Shown: piece by piece, positions 24,582 to 32,007 of the stretch
Layout: each line of letters begins with the position of its first letter
Position numbering within the stretch: the stretch's first letter is position 1
Assembly: GCA_964477035.1 (NCBI GenBank)
Contig: CAYZCW010000003.1
Coordinates: forward strand, 62,001-126,000
Direction: 5' to 3'
Source: SLSG01 sp964477035
GTDB taxonomy: Bacteria > Bacteroidota > Bacteroidia > Bacteroidales > UBA7960
DNA: 64,000 nt
Notes under the pieces: model-generated
Told to the model about the DNA's origin: nothing
The model's database searches: none
The model's input: only the letters and a program-made list of their open reading frames with translations
Made by a program: the position numbers and the translations under genes

Positions 24582-25724
24582 ATGGACCTCATCTTGCTCG
24601 GACTCTTCTACATCCTGATGCCCATCCTGATCCTGCATCTCTGCCACAAATACCGCTACGTCAACAAACTGGGCGCGGTGATGATCGCCTATGCCGTGGG
24701 ACTCCTTCTGGGCAATATCGGGGTGCTGCCTGAGGAGGCCATCCGGGTGCAGGACCTGCTGACCACCCTCACCATCCCCCTGGCCCTGCCCCTGCTGCTG
24801 TTCTCCATGAACATCCGCAAATGGTTCAGCATCGTGGGCAAGACCCTGGTGTCCATGTTCATCGCCTTCTTCGCGGTCATCTCCATGGTGGTTCTGGGCT
24901 ACTTCCTGTTCCGCGGACACGGCATCGAGGAGCTGTGGAAGGTCTCAGGCATGCTCATCGGCGTCTACACCGGAGGCACCCCCAACCTGGCGTCCATCAA
25001 GCTGGCACTGGACGTGGACGAGACCATCTATGTGGTGACCCATACGTACGACCTGCTCATCGGGGTGGTCTACCTCATGTTCATGCTGACCGTCGGACAG
25101 CGTTTCTTCCTCCGCTTCCTGCCTGCCTTCCGGTACGCCGACCCCGAAACAGCCGGGAAGGGCGACTTCGATGGCATGGACCCTTACTGGGGCATCCTCC
25201 GCAAGAAGGTGTACCTGCCCCTTCTGAAGGCCCTGGGCCTGTCGGTGCTGATCTTCGGACTGGCCGGGGGCCTAAGCCTGCTGGTGCCGGACAGCGCCCA
25301 GATGGCGGTGGTCATCCTCCTGATCACCACCCTGGGCATCCTGAGTTCCCTCATCCCGTCCGTCAACCGCATCGAAAAGACCTTCGAGCTGGGCATGTAC
25401 TTCATCCTCGTGTTCAGCATCGTGGTGGCCTCCATGGCCGACATCAGCCGCTTCCTCACGGCCAGCCCCGTCATTCTCTTCTATGTGAGCCTGGCGGTGT
25501 TCGGCTCCCTGCTGGTGCAGGTCATCCTCTCGCGCATCTTCCGGATCGATGCGGATACCCTGATGATCACCTCCACCGCCTTCATCTGTTCCCCCCCGTT
25601 CGTGCCGGTGGTGGCCGGGGCCCTGAAGAACCGGGAGATCATTGTATCGGGCCTGTCCGTGGGCATTGTCGGATACGCCGTCGGCAATTACCTGGGCATC
25701 ACCATTGCCTACCTGCTGCGGTAA
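24582..25724 (+). CDS. DUF819 family integral membrane protein
   Basis: A 380-residue inner-membrane protein with about ten hydrophobic helices. It resembles the DUF819 (YjcL) family: paired halves with glycine-rich broken helices, including GVYTGGTPNLASIKLAL in the first half and TSTAFICSPPFVPVVAGAL in the second. The fold is thought to be transporter-like, but no substrate is known. The ATG at 24582 begins the first helix; earlier in-frame ATGs would add a proline- and arginine-rich leader that reads like non-coding DNA. Confidence 0.8.
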   Translation: MDLILLGLFYILMPILILHLCHKYRYVNKLGAVMIAYAVGLLLGNIGVLPEEAIRVQDLLTTLTIPLALPLLLFSMNIRKWFSIVGKTLVSMFIAFFAVISMVVLGYFLFRGHGIEELWKVSGMLIGVYTGGTPNLASIKLALDVDETIYVVTHTYDLLIGVVYLMFMLTVGQRFFLRFLPAFRYADPETAGKGDFDGMDPYWGILRKKVYLPLLKALGLSVLIFGLAGGLSLLVPDSAQMAVVILLITTLGILSSLIPSVNRIEKTFELGMYFILVFSIVVASMADISRFLTASPVILFYVSLAVFGSLLVQVILSRIFRIDADTLMITSTAFICSPPFVPVVAGALKNREIIVSGLSVGIVGYAVGNYLGITIAYLLR

Positions 25725-25858
25725 GCGGCCAGGCCCCGGGCGGAAAAAAACGTCCTGCAAGGACGCTGCTTCAGGTCAAATGGCATAAATATTGCTATGA
25801 TGCGGGTGTTTATTTGTTATGTTATACCTCCGGCCTGCCGGATAAATTTCACTGCATC

Positions 25859-26191
25859 ATGAAAACAAGAACCCTGCCCGCCCTGGTGATCCTGGGACTG
25901 GCCCTGGCGTTTTCCTCCTGCCAGAAAGAGGAGACCCCCGACCCCATCGAACTCAAGACCCGCGAGCTGGTCGAGATGGTGGATACCTATTGGATCAGCA
26001 AGGCCAGCGTCTACCTGCAAGGCACGCGGCTGGAGTACCGGAAGGATTTTACCATTGCCGGCAACTACCTGGTCATTACCGAAAGCAACCGCCATTACAA
26101 CCTCGACCGCATGATCCTTTTCGAGAAGATCCCGGACCCGGCCAACCCGCCCTCTTCCAACACATTCGTCCTGAAGGTTGATCTCTGGTAA
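25859..26191 (+). CDS. Small predicted lipoprotein of unknown function
   Basis: A 110-residue protein with a lipoprotein signal (LGLALAFSSCQK, cysteine at 21). The mature part is about 90 residues with strand-like stretches (WISKASVYLQGTRLEYRKDF and NYLVITESNRHY). I recognise no family. It stands alone with a strong terminator 22 bases after its stop codon, which supports it as a real gene. Confidence 0.65.
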   Translation: MKTRTLPALVILGLALAFSSCQKEETPDPIELKTRELVEMVDTYWISKASVYLQGTRLEYRKDFTIAGNYLVITESNRHYNLDRMILFEKIPDPANPPSSNTFVLKVDLW

Positions 26192-26212
26192 GTCATCTCC
26201 GGCCTGCCAATC

Positions 26213-26250
26213 CGCCCGGATCCGGCAAGAGCCGGATCCGGGCGTTTTTT
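26213..26250 (+). terminator. Terminator after the small lipoprotein gene
   Basis: A 14-base-pair stem (26213-26226 with 26231-26244), AAGA loop, then six T. Confidence 0.92.
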
Positions 26251-26297
26251 ATAGCAAGTCTTCGGACAGATGGCCGTCCGGTTGACCGGGTTTTTGT

Positions 26298-26305
26298 TAT
26301 TTTTG
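26298..26305 (+). promoter_or_regulatory. -7 promoter element of the carboxynorspermidine operon
   Basis: TATTTTTG, a full TAnnTTTG match, 28 bases before the start codon. The nearest TTG is too close (13 bases) to be a standard -33 element. Confidence 0.5.
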
Positions 26306-26333
26306 TTCTGAGAAAAACCAAAAACCCCGTCCT

Positions 26334-27533
26334 ATGAGCAAAGTACTGATTATCGGCGCAGGAGGCGTTGGCAATGTGGTGGCCCGCAAGTGTGCGGCAG
26401 TCCCGGAGGTGTTCACCGACATCATGCTGGCCTCACGCACCATCGAGAAAGCCAACCAGATCGCCAGCGATGTGGGGGGCGACCGGATCAAAACGGCCCG
26501 GGTGGATGCAGACAATGTGCCGGAGCTGGTGGACCTGATCAATAAATTCAGGCCCGACATGGTGATCAACGTGGCCCTGCCCTACCAGGACCTCACCATC
26601 ATGGACGCCTGCCTGGAAACCCGCACCCATTATCTGGATACGGCCAACTACGAGCCCCGCGACGTGGCCAAGTTCGAATACAGCTGGCAGTGGGCCTATC
26701 ACGACCGCTTCCGCGAGGCCGGCCTGCTGGCCATCCTAGGATGCGGCTTCGACCCGGGCGTGACCGGGGTGTTTACCGCACATGCCGCCAAGCACCATTT
26801 CGACGAGATGCACACGCTCGACATCGTCGACTGCAATGCCGGTGACCACGGCAAGGCCTTTGCCACCAACTTCAATCCCGAGATCAATATCCGGGAGATC
26901 ACCCAGAACGGCCGGTACTGGGAAAACGGCAAATGGGTGGAGACCAAGCCCCTGGAGATCCACAAGCCGATCGACTATCCCGGCATCGGCCCCAGGGAGT
27001 CCTACCTGCTGTACCACGAAGAGCTCGAATCGCTCGTGAAGAACTTTCCCAGCCTGAAAAGGGCCCGGTTCTGGATGACCTTCGGACAGCAATACATCAC
27101 CTTTCTGAATGTACTGCAGGAGGTCGGCATGACCAGCATCAAGCCGGTCAACTTCAAGGGGGTTGACATCGTGCCCCTGGAGTTCCTCAAGGCGGTGCTG
27201 CCCGAACCGTCCTCCCTGGGAGAGGGCTATAAGGGACAGACTTCCATCGGCTGCCAGATACGCGGGATCAAAGACGGCAGGGACCGCACCTATTATGTAT
27301 GGAACAACTGCGACCATGCCGAGGCCTACCGGGATGTCAAGGCCCAGGCCGTCAGCTTCACCACGGGGGTACCCGCCATGATCGGTGCCATGATGGCCCT
27401 GACCGGCAAGTGGACCGGCAAGGGTGTGTTCAACGTGGAAGAGTTCGACCCGGATCCCTTCATGGCAAAACTGCCCGTGTATGGCCTGCCCTGGCATGAA
27501 CGGATCGACGAGCCGCTGCCGGTGGAGAAGTAG
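26334..27533 (+). CDS. Carboxynorspermidine synthase (saccharopine dehydrogenase family)
   Basis: A 399-residue NADPH-dependent enzyme that reductively condenses aspartate semialdehyde with putrescine or diaminopropane to carboxy(nor)spermidine. The Rossmann motif GAGGVGNVV is at residues 8-16, and the substrate domain carries CGFDPGVTGVF and the long insert typical of this branch of saccharopine dehydrogenases. The decarboxylase for the next step lies immediately downstream, which makes carboxynorspermidine synthase much more likely than a lysine-pathway dehydrogenase. Confidence 0.9.
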   Translation: MSKVLIIGAGGVGNVVARKCAAVPEVFTDIMLASRTIEKANQIASDVGGDRIKTARVDADNVPELVDLINKFRPDMVINVALPYQDLTIMDACLETRTHYLDTANYEPRDVAKFEYSWQWAYHDRFREAGLLAILGCGFDPGVTGVFTAHAAKHHFDEMHTLDIVDCNAGDHGKAFATNFNPEINIREITQNGRYWENGKWVETKPLEIHKPIDYPGIGPRESYLLYHEELESLVKNFPSLKRARFWMTFGQQYITFLNVLQEVGMTSIKPVNFKGVDIVPLEFLKAVLPEPSSLGEGYKGQTSIGCQIRGIKDGRDRTYYVWNNCDHAEAYRDVKAQAVSFTTGVPAMIGAMMALTGKWTGKGVFNVEEFDPDPFMAKLPVYGLPWHERIDEPLPVEK

Positions 27534-27534
27534 G

Positions 27535-27564
27535 GTGTTGGATATTGGCCATTGGCTATTGGAT
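27535..27564. repeat. Short TTGGCTATTGG-type repeat
   Basis: Three imperfect copies of TATTGG/ATTGGC fill the 31-base gap between the two polyamine genes. It is the reverse-orientation counterpart of the tract at 19336-19400. Confidence 0.6.
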
Positions 27565-28716
27565 ATGAAAATTGACTTTGACGGGCTGCCCTCTCCCTGC
27601 TTTGTACTGGACGAGGAGTTGCTGAAGATCAACCTGCAGATACTGGACCTGGTGCAGAAAGAAGCCGGGGTGGAGGTCATCTGTGCGCTGAAGGGGTATG
27701 CCATGTGGAGCACCTTCCCCCTCATCAGACAGCACCTGAGCGGGGCCACCGCCAGCTCCCTGCACGAAGCCCGGCTGATTTACGAGGAGATGGGCTGCGA
27801 GGCCCATACCTACTGCCCGGTGTTCAACGAGCAGGAGTTCGACTCCCTCCTGCACTACAGCAGCCACATCACCTTCAACTCCCTGAGCCAGCTGGAGCGG
27901 TTCCGGGAGCGGGTCAGGGGGTTTCACAAAGCGGTTTCCGTCGGATTGCGTATCAACCCCGAATACTCGGAAGTGGAGACCAAGCTGTACAACCCGGCCG
28001 TGCCGGGATCCCGCCTGGGCATCACCGTCGACCATTTCGGTGACAAGCTGCCGGAAGGGGTGGAGGGCCTCCACTTCCACGTCCTCTGCGAGAACGACAG
28101 CCATGTGCTGGAACGCACCCTGCAGCGGGTGGAACAGAAATTCGGCCACCTCATCCGACAGGCACGCTGGTTCAACATGGGCGGGGGACACCACATCACA
28201 CGGAAGGACTACGACGTGAAGCACCTGGTCGGGCTGCTGCGCGATTTCAGGGCCCGCTATCCCAACCTGGAAACCGTGATCCTGGAGCCGGGCGAGGCCG
28301 TGGGCTGGCAAACGGGCTACCTGGTATCCACCGTGCAGGACATCATCGAGAACCAGGGCATCCGGGTGGCCATGCTGGATGTGAGCTTCTCGGCCCACAT
28401 GCCCGATTGCCTGGAAATGCCTTACAAGCCCCGGATACTCGGGGCGGAAGATGCCCGTAAGGACCGGCCGGTATACCGTATGGGCGGGGGCACCTGCCTG
28501 GCAGGCGATTACATGGGCATGGGCGATTACAGCTTCGACAGGGAGCTTCAGGTGGGCGACCGCATCGTGTTCGACGACATGATCCACTACACCATGGTGA
28601 AAACCACGTTCTTCAACGGGGTGACCCACCCTTCGATCGGCATCTGGAGGGAGACGGGGGAGTTCGAGCTGCTGAGGCAGTTCGGCTATGAAGACTACAA
28701 GGGAAAACTATCCTGA
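27565..28716 (+). CDS. nspC: Carboxynorspermidine decarboxylase
   Basis: A 383-residue PLP-dependent enzyme of the fold-III (alanine racemase-like) decarboxylases that turns carboxy(nor)spermidine into spermidine or norspermidine. The PLP lysine is K43 (CALKGYAMWS). HFHVLCEND, WFNMGGGHHI and LEPGEAVGW are phosphate- and substrate-contacting motifs, and GGGTCLAGD carries the catalytic cysteine of the partner active site. The ATG at 27565 is chosen since earlier in-frame starts lie inside the preceding gene. Confidence 0.93.
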   Translation: MKIDFDGLPSPCFVLDEELLKINLQILDLVQKEAGVEVICALKGYAMWSTFPLIRQHLSGATASSLHEARLIYEEMGCEAHTYCPVFNEQEFDSLLHYSSHITFNSLSQLERFRERVRGFHKAVSVGLRINPEYSEVETKLYNPAVPGSRLGITVDHFGDKLPEGVEGLHFHVLCENDSHVLERTLQRVEQKFGHLIRQARWFNMGGGHHITRKDYDVKHLVGLLRDFRARYPNLETVILEPGEAVGWQTGYLVSTVQDIIENQGIRVAMLDVSFSAHMPDCLEMPYKPRILGAEDARKDRPVYRMGGGTCLAGDYMGMGDYSFDRELQVGDRIVFDDMIHYTMVKTTFFNGVTHPSIGIWRETGEFELLRQFGYEDYKGKLS

Positions 28717-28800
28717 GGCGGAGGGAAACGGCCACGGCAAACGCCAGGTGACCAGCCCCCTGATGGAGGCCCGGCCCGGACGACGATGCCAGACGTTGTA

Positions 28801-29076
28801 TCATTCCGCCTGATTGACTTCCTTCTCCCGCTCTTCCCTGAGCGCCCTCTTCTCGCTGCGATTCCTGCGCACACAACGGAAGTAGGTCCACAGCCAACCG
28901 GCAAAAAAGCCCAGGGCGAACAGGATCACATACAAGAGGTAACGGGGGCCTTCCAGGCTTATCCCCAGCAGTTTGATTGACGCGGGACCACGGTTCTGCA
29001 GGATGAAGACCAGAAGCAACAAAGCGATCAGCCCGTTGAGGATCCAGAACCAGGTACGGTCTTTTTTCTGTTCCAT
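28801..29076 (-). CDS. LapA-domain (DUF1049) small membrane protein
   Basis: A 91-residue protein with two transmembrane helices (about 10-29 and 45-67) separated by NRGPASIKLLGISLEGP, and a strongly charged C-terminal tail (RSEKRALREEREKE). This is the layout of LapA-domain proteins, which in enterobacteria act in lipopolysaccharide assembly; the role here is unknown. The start is at 29076, with a TATATTTG promoter box at 29106-29113. Confidence 0.75.
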   Translation of the reverse strand: MEQKKDRTWFWILNGLIALLLLVFILQNRGPASIKLLGISLEGPRYLLYVILFALGFFAGWLWTYFRCVRRNRSEKRALREEREKEVNQAE

Positions 29077-29105
29077 AGTCGGATGGGGTTGGCATTCGTT
29101 CAACC

Positions 29106-29113
29106 CAAATATA
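29106..29113 (-). promoter_or_regulatory. -7 promoter element of the LapA-domain gene
   Basis: TATATTTG on the minus strand, about 30 bases before the start codon. No TTG at -33. Confidence 0.45.
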
Positions 29114-29212
29114 CGAATAATAATCCTCCCTGCCACCCCCCTCCCATGCCGGATATTTTGATTCCGCCCCGGCCGCGGGACCGCCATGGCCGGGGCATCC
29201 TGCAAAGGCCTT

Positions 29213-30751
29213 TCACAGGCCCCATCCGTGGCGGTCGAGGCTGCGGTATTGAATGGCTTCAGCCAGGTGCTGCGCCCGGATGTCTCCGCTGCCATCCAGG
29301 TCGGCGATCGTGCGCGACAGCTTCATGATGCGGTCGTAGGCCCTGGCCGACAGCCCCAGCCTTTCCATGGCGGCCCTGAGCAGGGCCAGCCCCGCCCTGT
29401 CCGCCCGGCACAGGCGCCGCATCAGGGCGGGACCCATCTGGGCATTGCAATGCACGCCCGGGTGGGCGGCAAAGCGCTGCGACTGCAGCTGCCTGGCACG
29501 CACCACCCGCTCCCTTATGTGGTGGCTGTCCTCGGCAGGCCGGGAACCGTTCAGTTCGCTGAAGGAAACCGGAGTGACCTCCACGTGGATGTCGATGCGG
29601 TCGAGCAACGGACCCGAAAGGCGGCTGAGGTATCGCCTGACCAGCCCCGGCACACAGGAGCATTCCTTTTCAGGATGGTTGTAATGGCCGCAGGGACACG
29701 GATTCATGGATGCCACCAGCATGAAGGAGGCCGGGAAGCTCACCGCATAGCGTGCCCGGTTAAGGCAGACGACGCGGTCCTCCAGCGGCTGCCTGAGCAC
29801 CTCCAGGGAGGCGCGCTGGAACTCAGGCAGCTCATCCAGGAACAGCACCCCATTGTGGGCCATGGAAACCTCCCCGGGAAGGGGCACCTGCCCGCCCCCC
29901 GACAGGGCCACAGAGCTGCTGGTATGGTGGGGTGCGCGGAAGGGCCTCTCCCGTATCAGGGAGGCATCGGTGCCGAGCTTCCCGGCCACGCTGTGGATCT
30001 TGGTCGTTTCAATGGCCTCCGCCAGGGTCAGGGGCGGCAAAATGCCCGGCAGCCTCTTGGCAAGCATGGTTTTGCCGGCTCCGGGCGGACCGGCCATCAG
30101 CAGGTTGTGGCCCCCGGCGGCGGCCACCTCAAAGGCCCTCTTGACGGCTTCCTGCCCCCGCACGTCCCGGAAATCCGGTCCACCGGCAGGGCTTTGTCCG
30201 CAAAACAAGGTGCCGGCATCCACCTCCTCCGGCTGCAGGGACCCTCCCCCGTTAAAAAAGGCGGTCACGTCCCCGATCCCGTCGGCTCCCAGCACCTGCA
30301 GTCCTTCCATCACGGCGGCTTCCCGGGCATTGGCCCGCGGCAGGATGAGGCCCCGGAAGCCCTCCTGGCGGGCCTTCACGGCGATGGGCAGGACGCCCCG
30401 CACGGGGCGGAAGCCTCCGTCGAGCGACAGCTCACCCAGCAGCAGGTAGCGGCCGAGCCCCTCTGCACGCACCTGCCCGGTGGCTGCCAGGATGCCCATG
30501 GCGATGGCCAGGTCGTAGGCCGAGCCCTCCTTGCGGATGTTGGCAGGGGCCAGGTTGACCACGATGCGGCGGCCGGGGATGCGGTAGCCATGCTGCTTCA
30601 GGGCGGAGTCGATGCGGTGATGGCTCTCCCGGACGGCATTGTCGGGCAGGCCGACCATGTAAAAGTTGACGCCCGGACTCACATCCACCTCCACGGTGAT
30701 GGTGCGGGCCTCGATGCCGAATACAGCGCTGCCGAAAGTTTTGACAAGCAT
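29213..30751 (-). CDS. YifB/ComM family Mg-chelatase-like AAA+ ATPase
   Basis: A 512-residue protein of the YifB/ComM group. ComM is a hexameric helicase that drives branch migration in natural transformation; other members are less studied. The N-terminal ChlI-type domain starts MLVKTFGSAVFGIEA and includes VVNLAPANIRKEGSAYDLAIA. The AAA+ core has Walker A AGPPGAGKTMLAKRL, Walker B LFLDELPEF, and the zinc-like cysteine set NPCPCGHYNHPEKECSC. A C-terminal helical lid follows. Start at 30751 by family alignment. A full promoter lies just upstream. Confidence 0.93.
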   Translation of the reverse strand: MLVKTFGSAVFGIEARTITVEVDVSPGVNFYMVGLPDNAVRESHHRIDSALKQHGYRIPGRRIVVNLAPANIRKEGSAYDLAIAMGILAATGQVRAEGLGRYLLLGELSLDGGFRPVRGVLPIAVKARQEGFRGLILPRANAREAAVMEGLQVLGADGIGDVTAFFNGGGSLQPEEVDAGTLFCGQSPAGGPDFRDVRGQEAVKRAFEVAAAGGHNLLMAGPPGAGKTMLAKRLPGILPPLTLAEAIETTKIHSVAGKLGTDASLIRERPFRAPHHTSSSVALSGGGQVPLPGEVSMAHNGVLFLDELPEFQRASLEVLRQPLEDRVVCLNRARYAVSFPASFMLVASMNPCPCGHYNHPEKECSCVPGLVRRYLSRLSGPLLDRIDIHVEVTPVSFSELNGSRPAEDSHHIRERVVRARQLQSQRFAAHPGVHCNAQMGPALMRRLCRADRAGLALLRAAMERLGLSARAYDRIMKLSRTIADLDGSGDIRAQHLAEAIQYRSLDRHGWGL

Positions 30752-30764
30752 CTGCTTTTTAGCC

Positions 30765-30793
30765 CAAAGATAGGCCCCGGAGGGATCTGGCAA
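30765..30793 (-). promoter_or_regulatory. Promoter of yifB
   Basis: TTG (30791-30793 on the minus strand), 18 bases, TATCTTTG (30765-30772). The start codon is about 14 bases from the -7 element, so the leader is very short or absent. Confidence 0.65.
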
Positions 30794-30903
30794 AAGCCTG
30801 CCGGCCCCAGGGCTGTTGGCCGGCCCGGGGAATGGCAGAAAAAAGATGGCTTATGCAGGGGAAAGCCGGGCAGAACGCCGCTTTCCCGTCCGACGAAAAA
30901 AAT

Positions 30904-31281
30904 TTATCTGGCCGCGATGCAGCTGATCTCCACGTTGACGAACATGGGCAGGGCGCCGACCTGAACGGTCTCACGGGCGGGGGCATCCTCCCCGAAGTAC
31001 TTGCCGTACACCTCGTTGATCTTGGGGAAATCGAGCATGTCGGTGATGAAAATGCTGCACTTGATCACATGGGAAAAGTCCATGCCGGCGGCGGCCAGGA
31101 TGGCCTTGAGGTTCTCCATGACCTGGCGCGTCTGCTCCTTCACGTCTCCCTTGACGAGCTCACCGCTGGCGGGATCGAGCGGTATCTGCCCGGATACGAA
31201 AAGCATATCGCCGGACAATACGGCCTGGTTGTAAGGCCCGATGGGCTTGGGGGCTTTGGGGGTATTGATGATTTTCTTCAT
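30904..31281 (-). CDS. ridA: RidA family 2-iminobutanoate/2-iminopropanoate deaminase
   Basis: A 125-residue trimeric enzyme that hydrolyses reactive enamines/imines formed by PLP enzymes. Family signatures: APKPIGPYNQAV at 9-20, LFVSGQIPLDP, and near the end the catalytic-site arginine in ARETVQVGALP and the VEISCIA strand. A TAAATTTG box lies 23 bases upstream. Confidence 0.93.
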   Translation of the reverse strand: MKKIINTPKAPKPIGPYNQAVLSGDMLFVSGQIPLDPASGELVKGDVKEQTRQVMENLKAILAAAGMDFSHVIKCSIFITDMLDFPKINEVYGKYFGEDAPARETVQVGALPMFVNVEISCIAAR

Positions 31282-31303
31282 TGTATGGTGGATTTGGGTT
31301 GTT

Positions 31304-31311
31304 CAAATTTA
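31304..31311 (-). promoter_or_regulatory. -7 promoter element of ridA
   Basis: TAAATTTG on the minus strand in the 117-base divergent region shared with the glutamine amidotransferase gene. Confidence 0.45.
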
Positions 31312-31398
31312 CTGAAAGCAATCTGAATTATCCCCATGGGAAAGGCTTTTCCGGCAGCCTGAATTTTTTGTACTTTTAATACGGTCAAGGCCTGCGGC

Positions 31399-31983
31399 AT
31401 GAAGATCCTGATCATCGACAATTACGATTCTTTCACCTACAACCTGTACCACCTGATCGAGGCGGTGATGCCGGACGGCTGCTCGCTCGTGGTGAAGCGC
31501 AACGACGAGATCGTTCCGGAACAGGCAGCAGCCTTCGACAAGCTGGTGATCTCCCCGGGACCCGGGCTGCCACGGGATGCGGGCGTCACCTGCGAGCTGA
31601 TCCGTCGCTTTGCCCCGGAGAAAAGCATCCTGGGCATCTGCCTGGGACACCAGGCCATCGGCGAAATGTTCGGAGGCAGGCTGCTCAACCTCCCCAGGGT
31701 GCTGCACGGGGTGGCCGTGCGCACCCATGTGGTGCAGCGCGACGAGCCATTGTTCTTTGGCTGTCCGGAGTCGTTCGACACCGGGCGCTACCACTCCTGG
31801 GTGATCGACCCCGAAGGCTTTCCCGACTGCCTGGAAGTCACTGCCCTGGACGACAACCACCTGATCATGGCAGTGAGACACCGGGAGTACGATGTGAGGG
31901 GGCTGCAGTTTCACCCGGAGAGCATCATGACAGGCACGGGCAGAAAAATGCTCCGCAACTGGGTGCATATGAAAGTCCGCTGA
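31399..31983 (+). CDS. Glutamine amidotransferase, PabA/TrpG type
   Basis: A 194-residue class I glutaminase subunit that supplies ammonia to a chorismate-using partner. The triad is intact: C81 (GICLGHQ), H172 and E174 (FHPES). SPGPGLP near 52 forms the oxyanion region. Neither trpE nor pabB is in the window, so it may serve aminodeoxychorismate synthase (folate) or anthranilate synthase or both; sequence alone does not decide. Confidence 0.88.
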   Translation: MKILIIDNYDSFTYNLYHLIEAVMPDGCSLVVKRNDEIVPEQAAAFDKLVISPGPGLPRDAGVTCELIRRFAPEKSILGICLGHQAIGEMFGGRLLNLPRVLHGVAVRTHVVQRDEPLFFGCPESFDTGRYHSWVIDPEGFPDCLEVTALDDNHLIMAVRHREYDVRGLQFHPESIMTGTGRKMLRNWVHMKVR

Positions 31984-32007
31984 ACACGGTCCGCGGGTGG
32001 GTGCCTG

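Noticed and set aside
27424..27564. Upstream start for the carboxynorspermidine decarboxylase
   Set aside because: It lies in the 3' end of the preceding gene in another frame, and family members begin near MKIDFDGLPSPCF.
29186..30964. Open frame of 592 codons on the plus strand
   Set aside because: Antisense to yifB.
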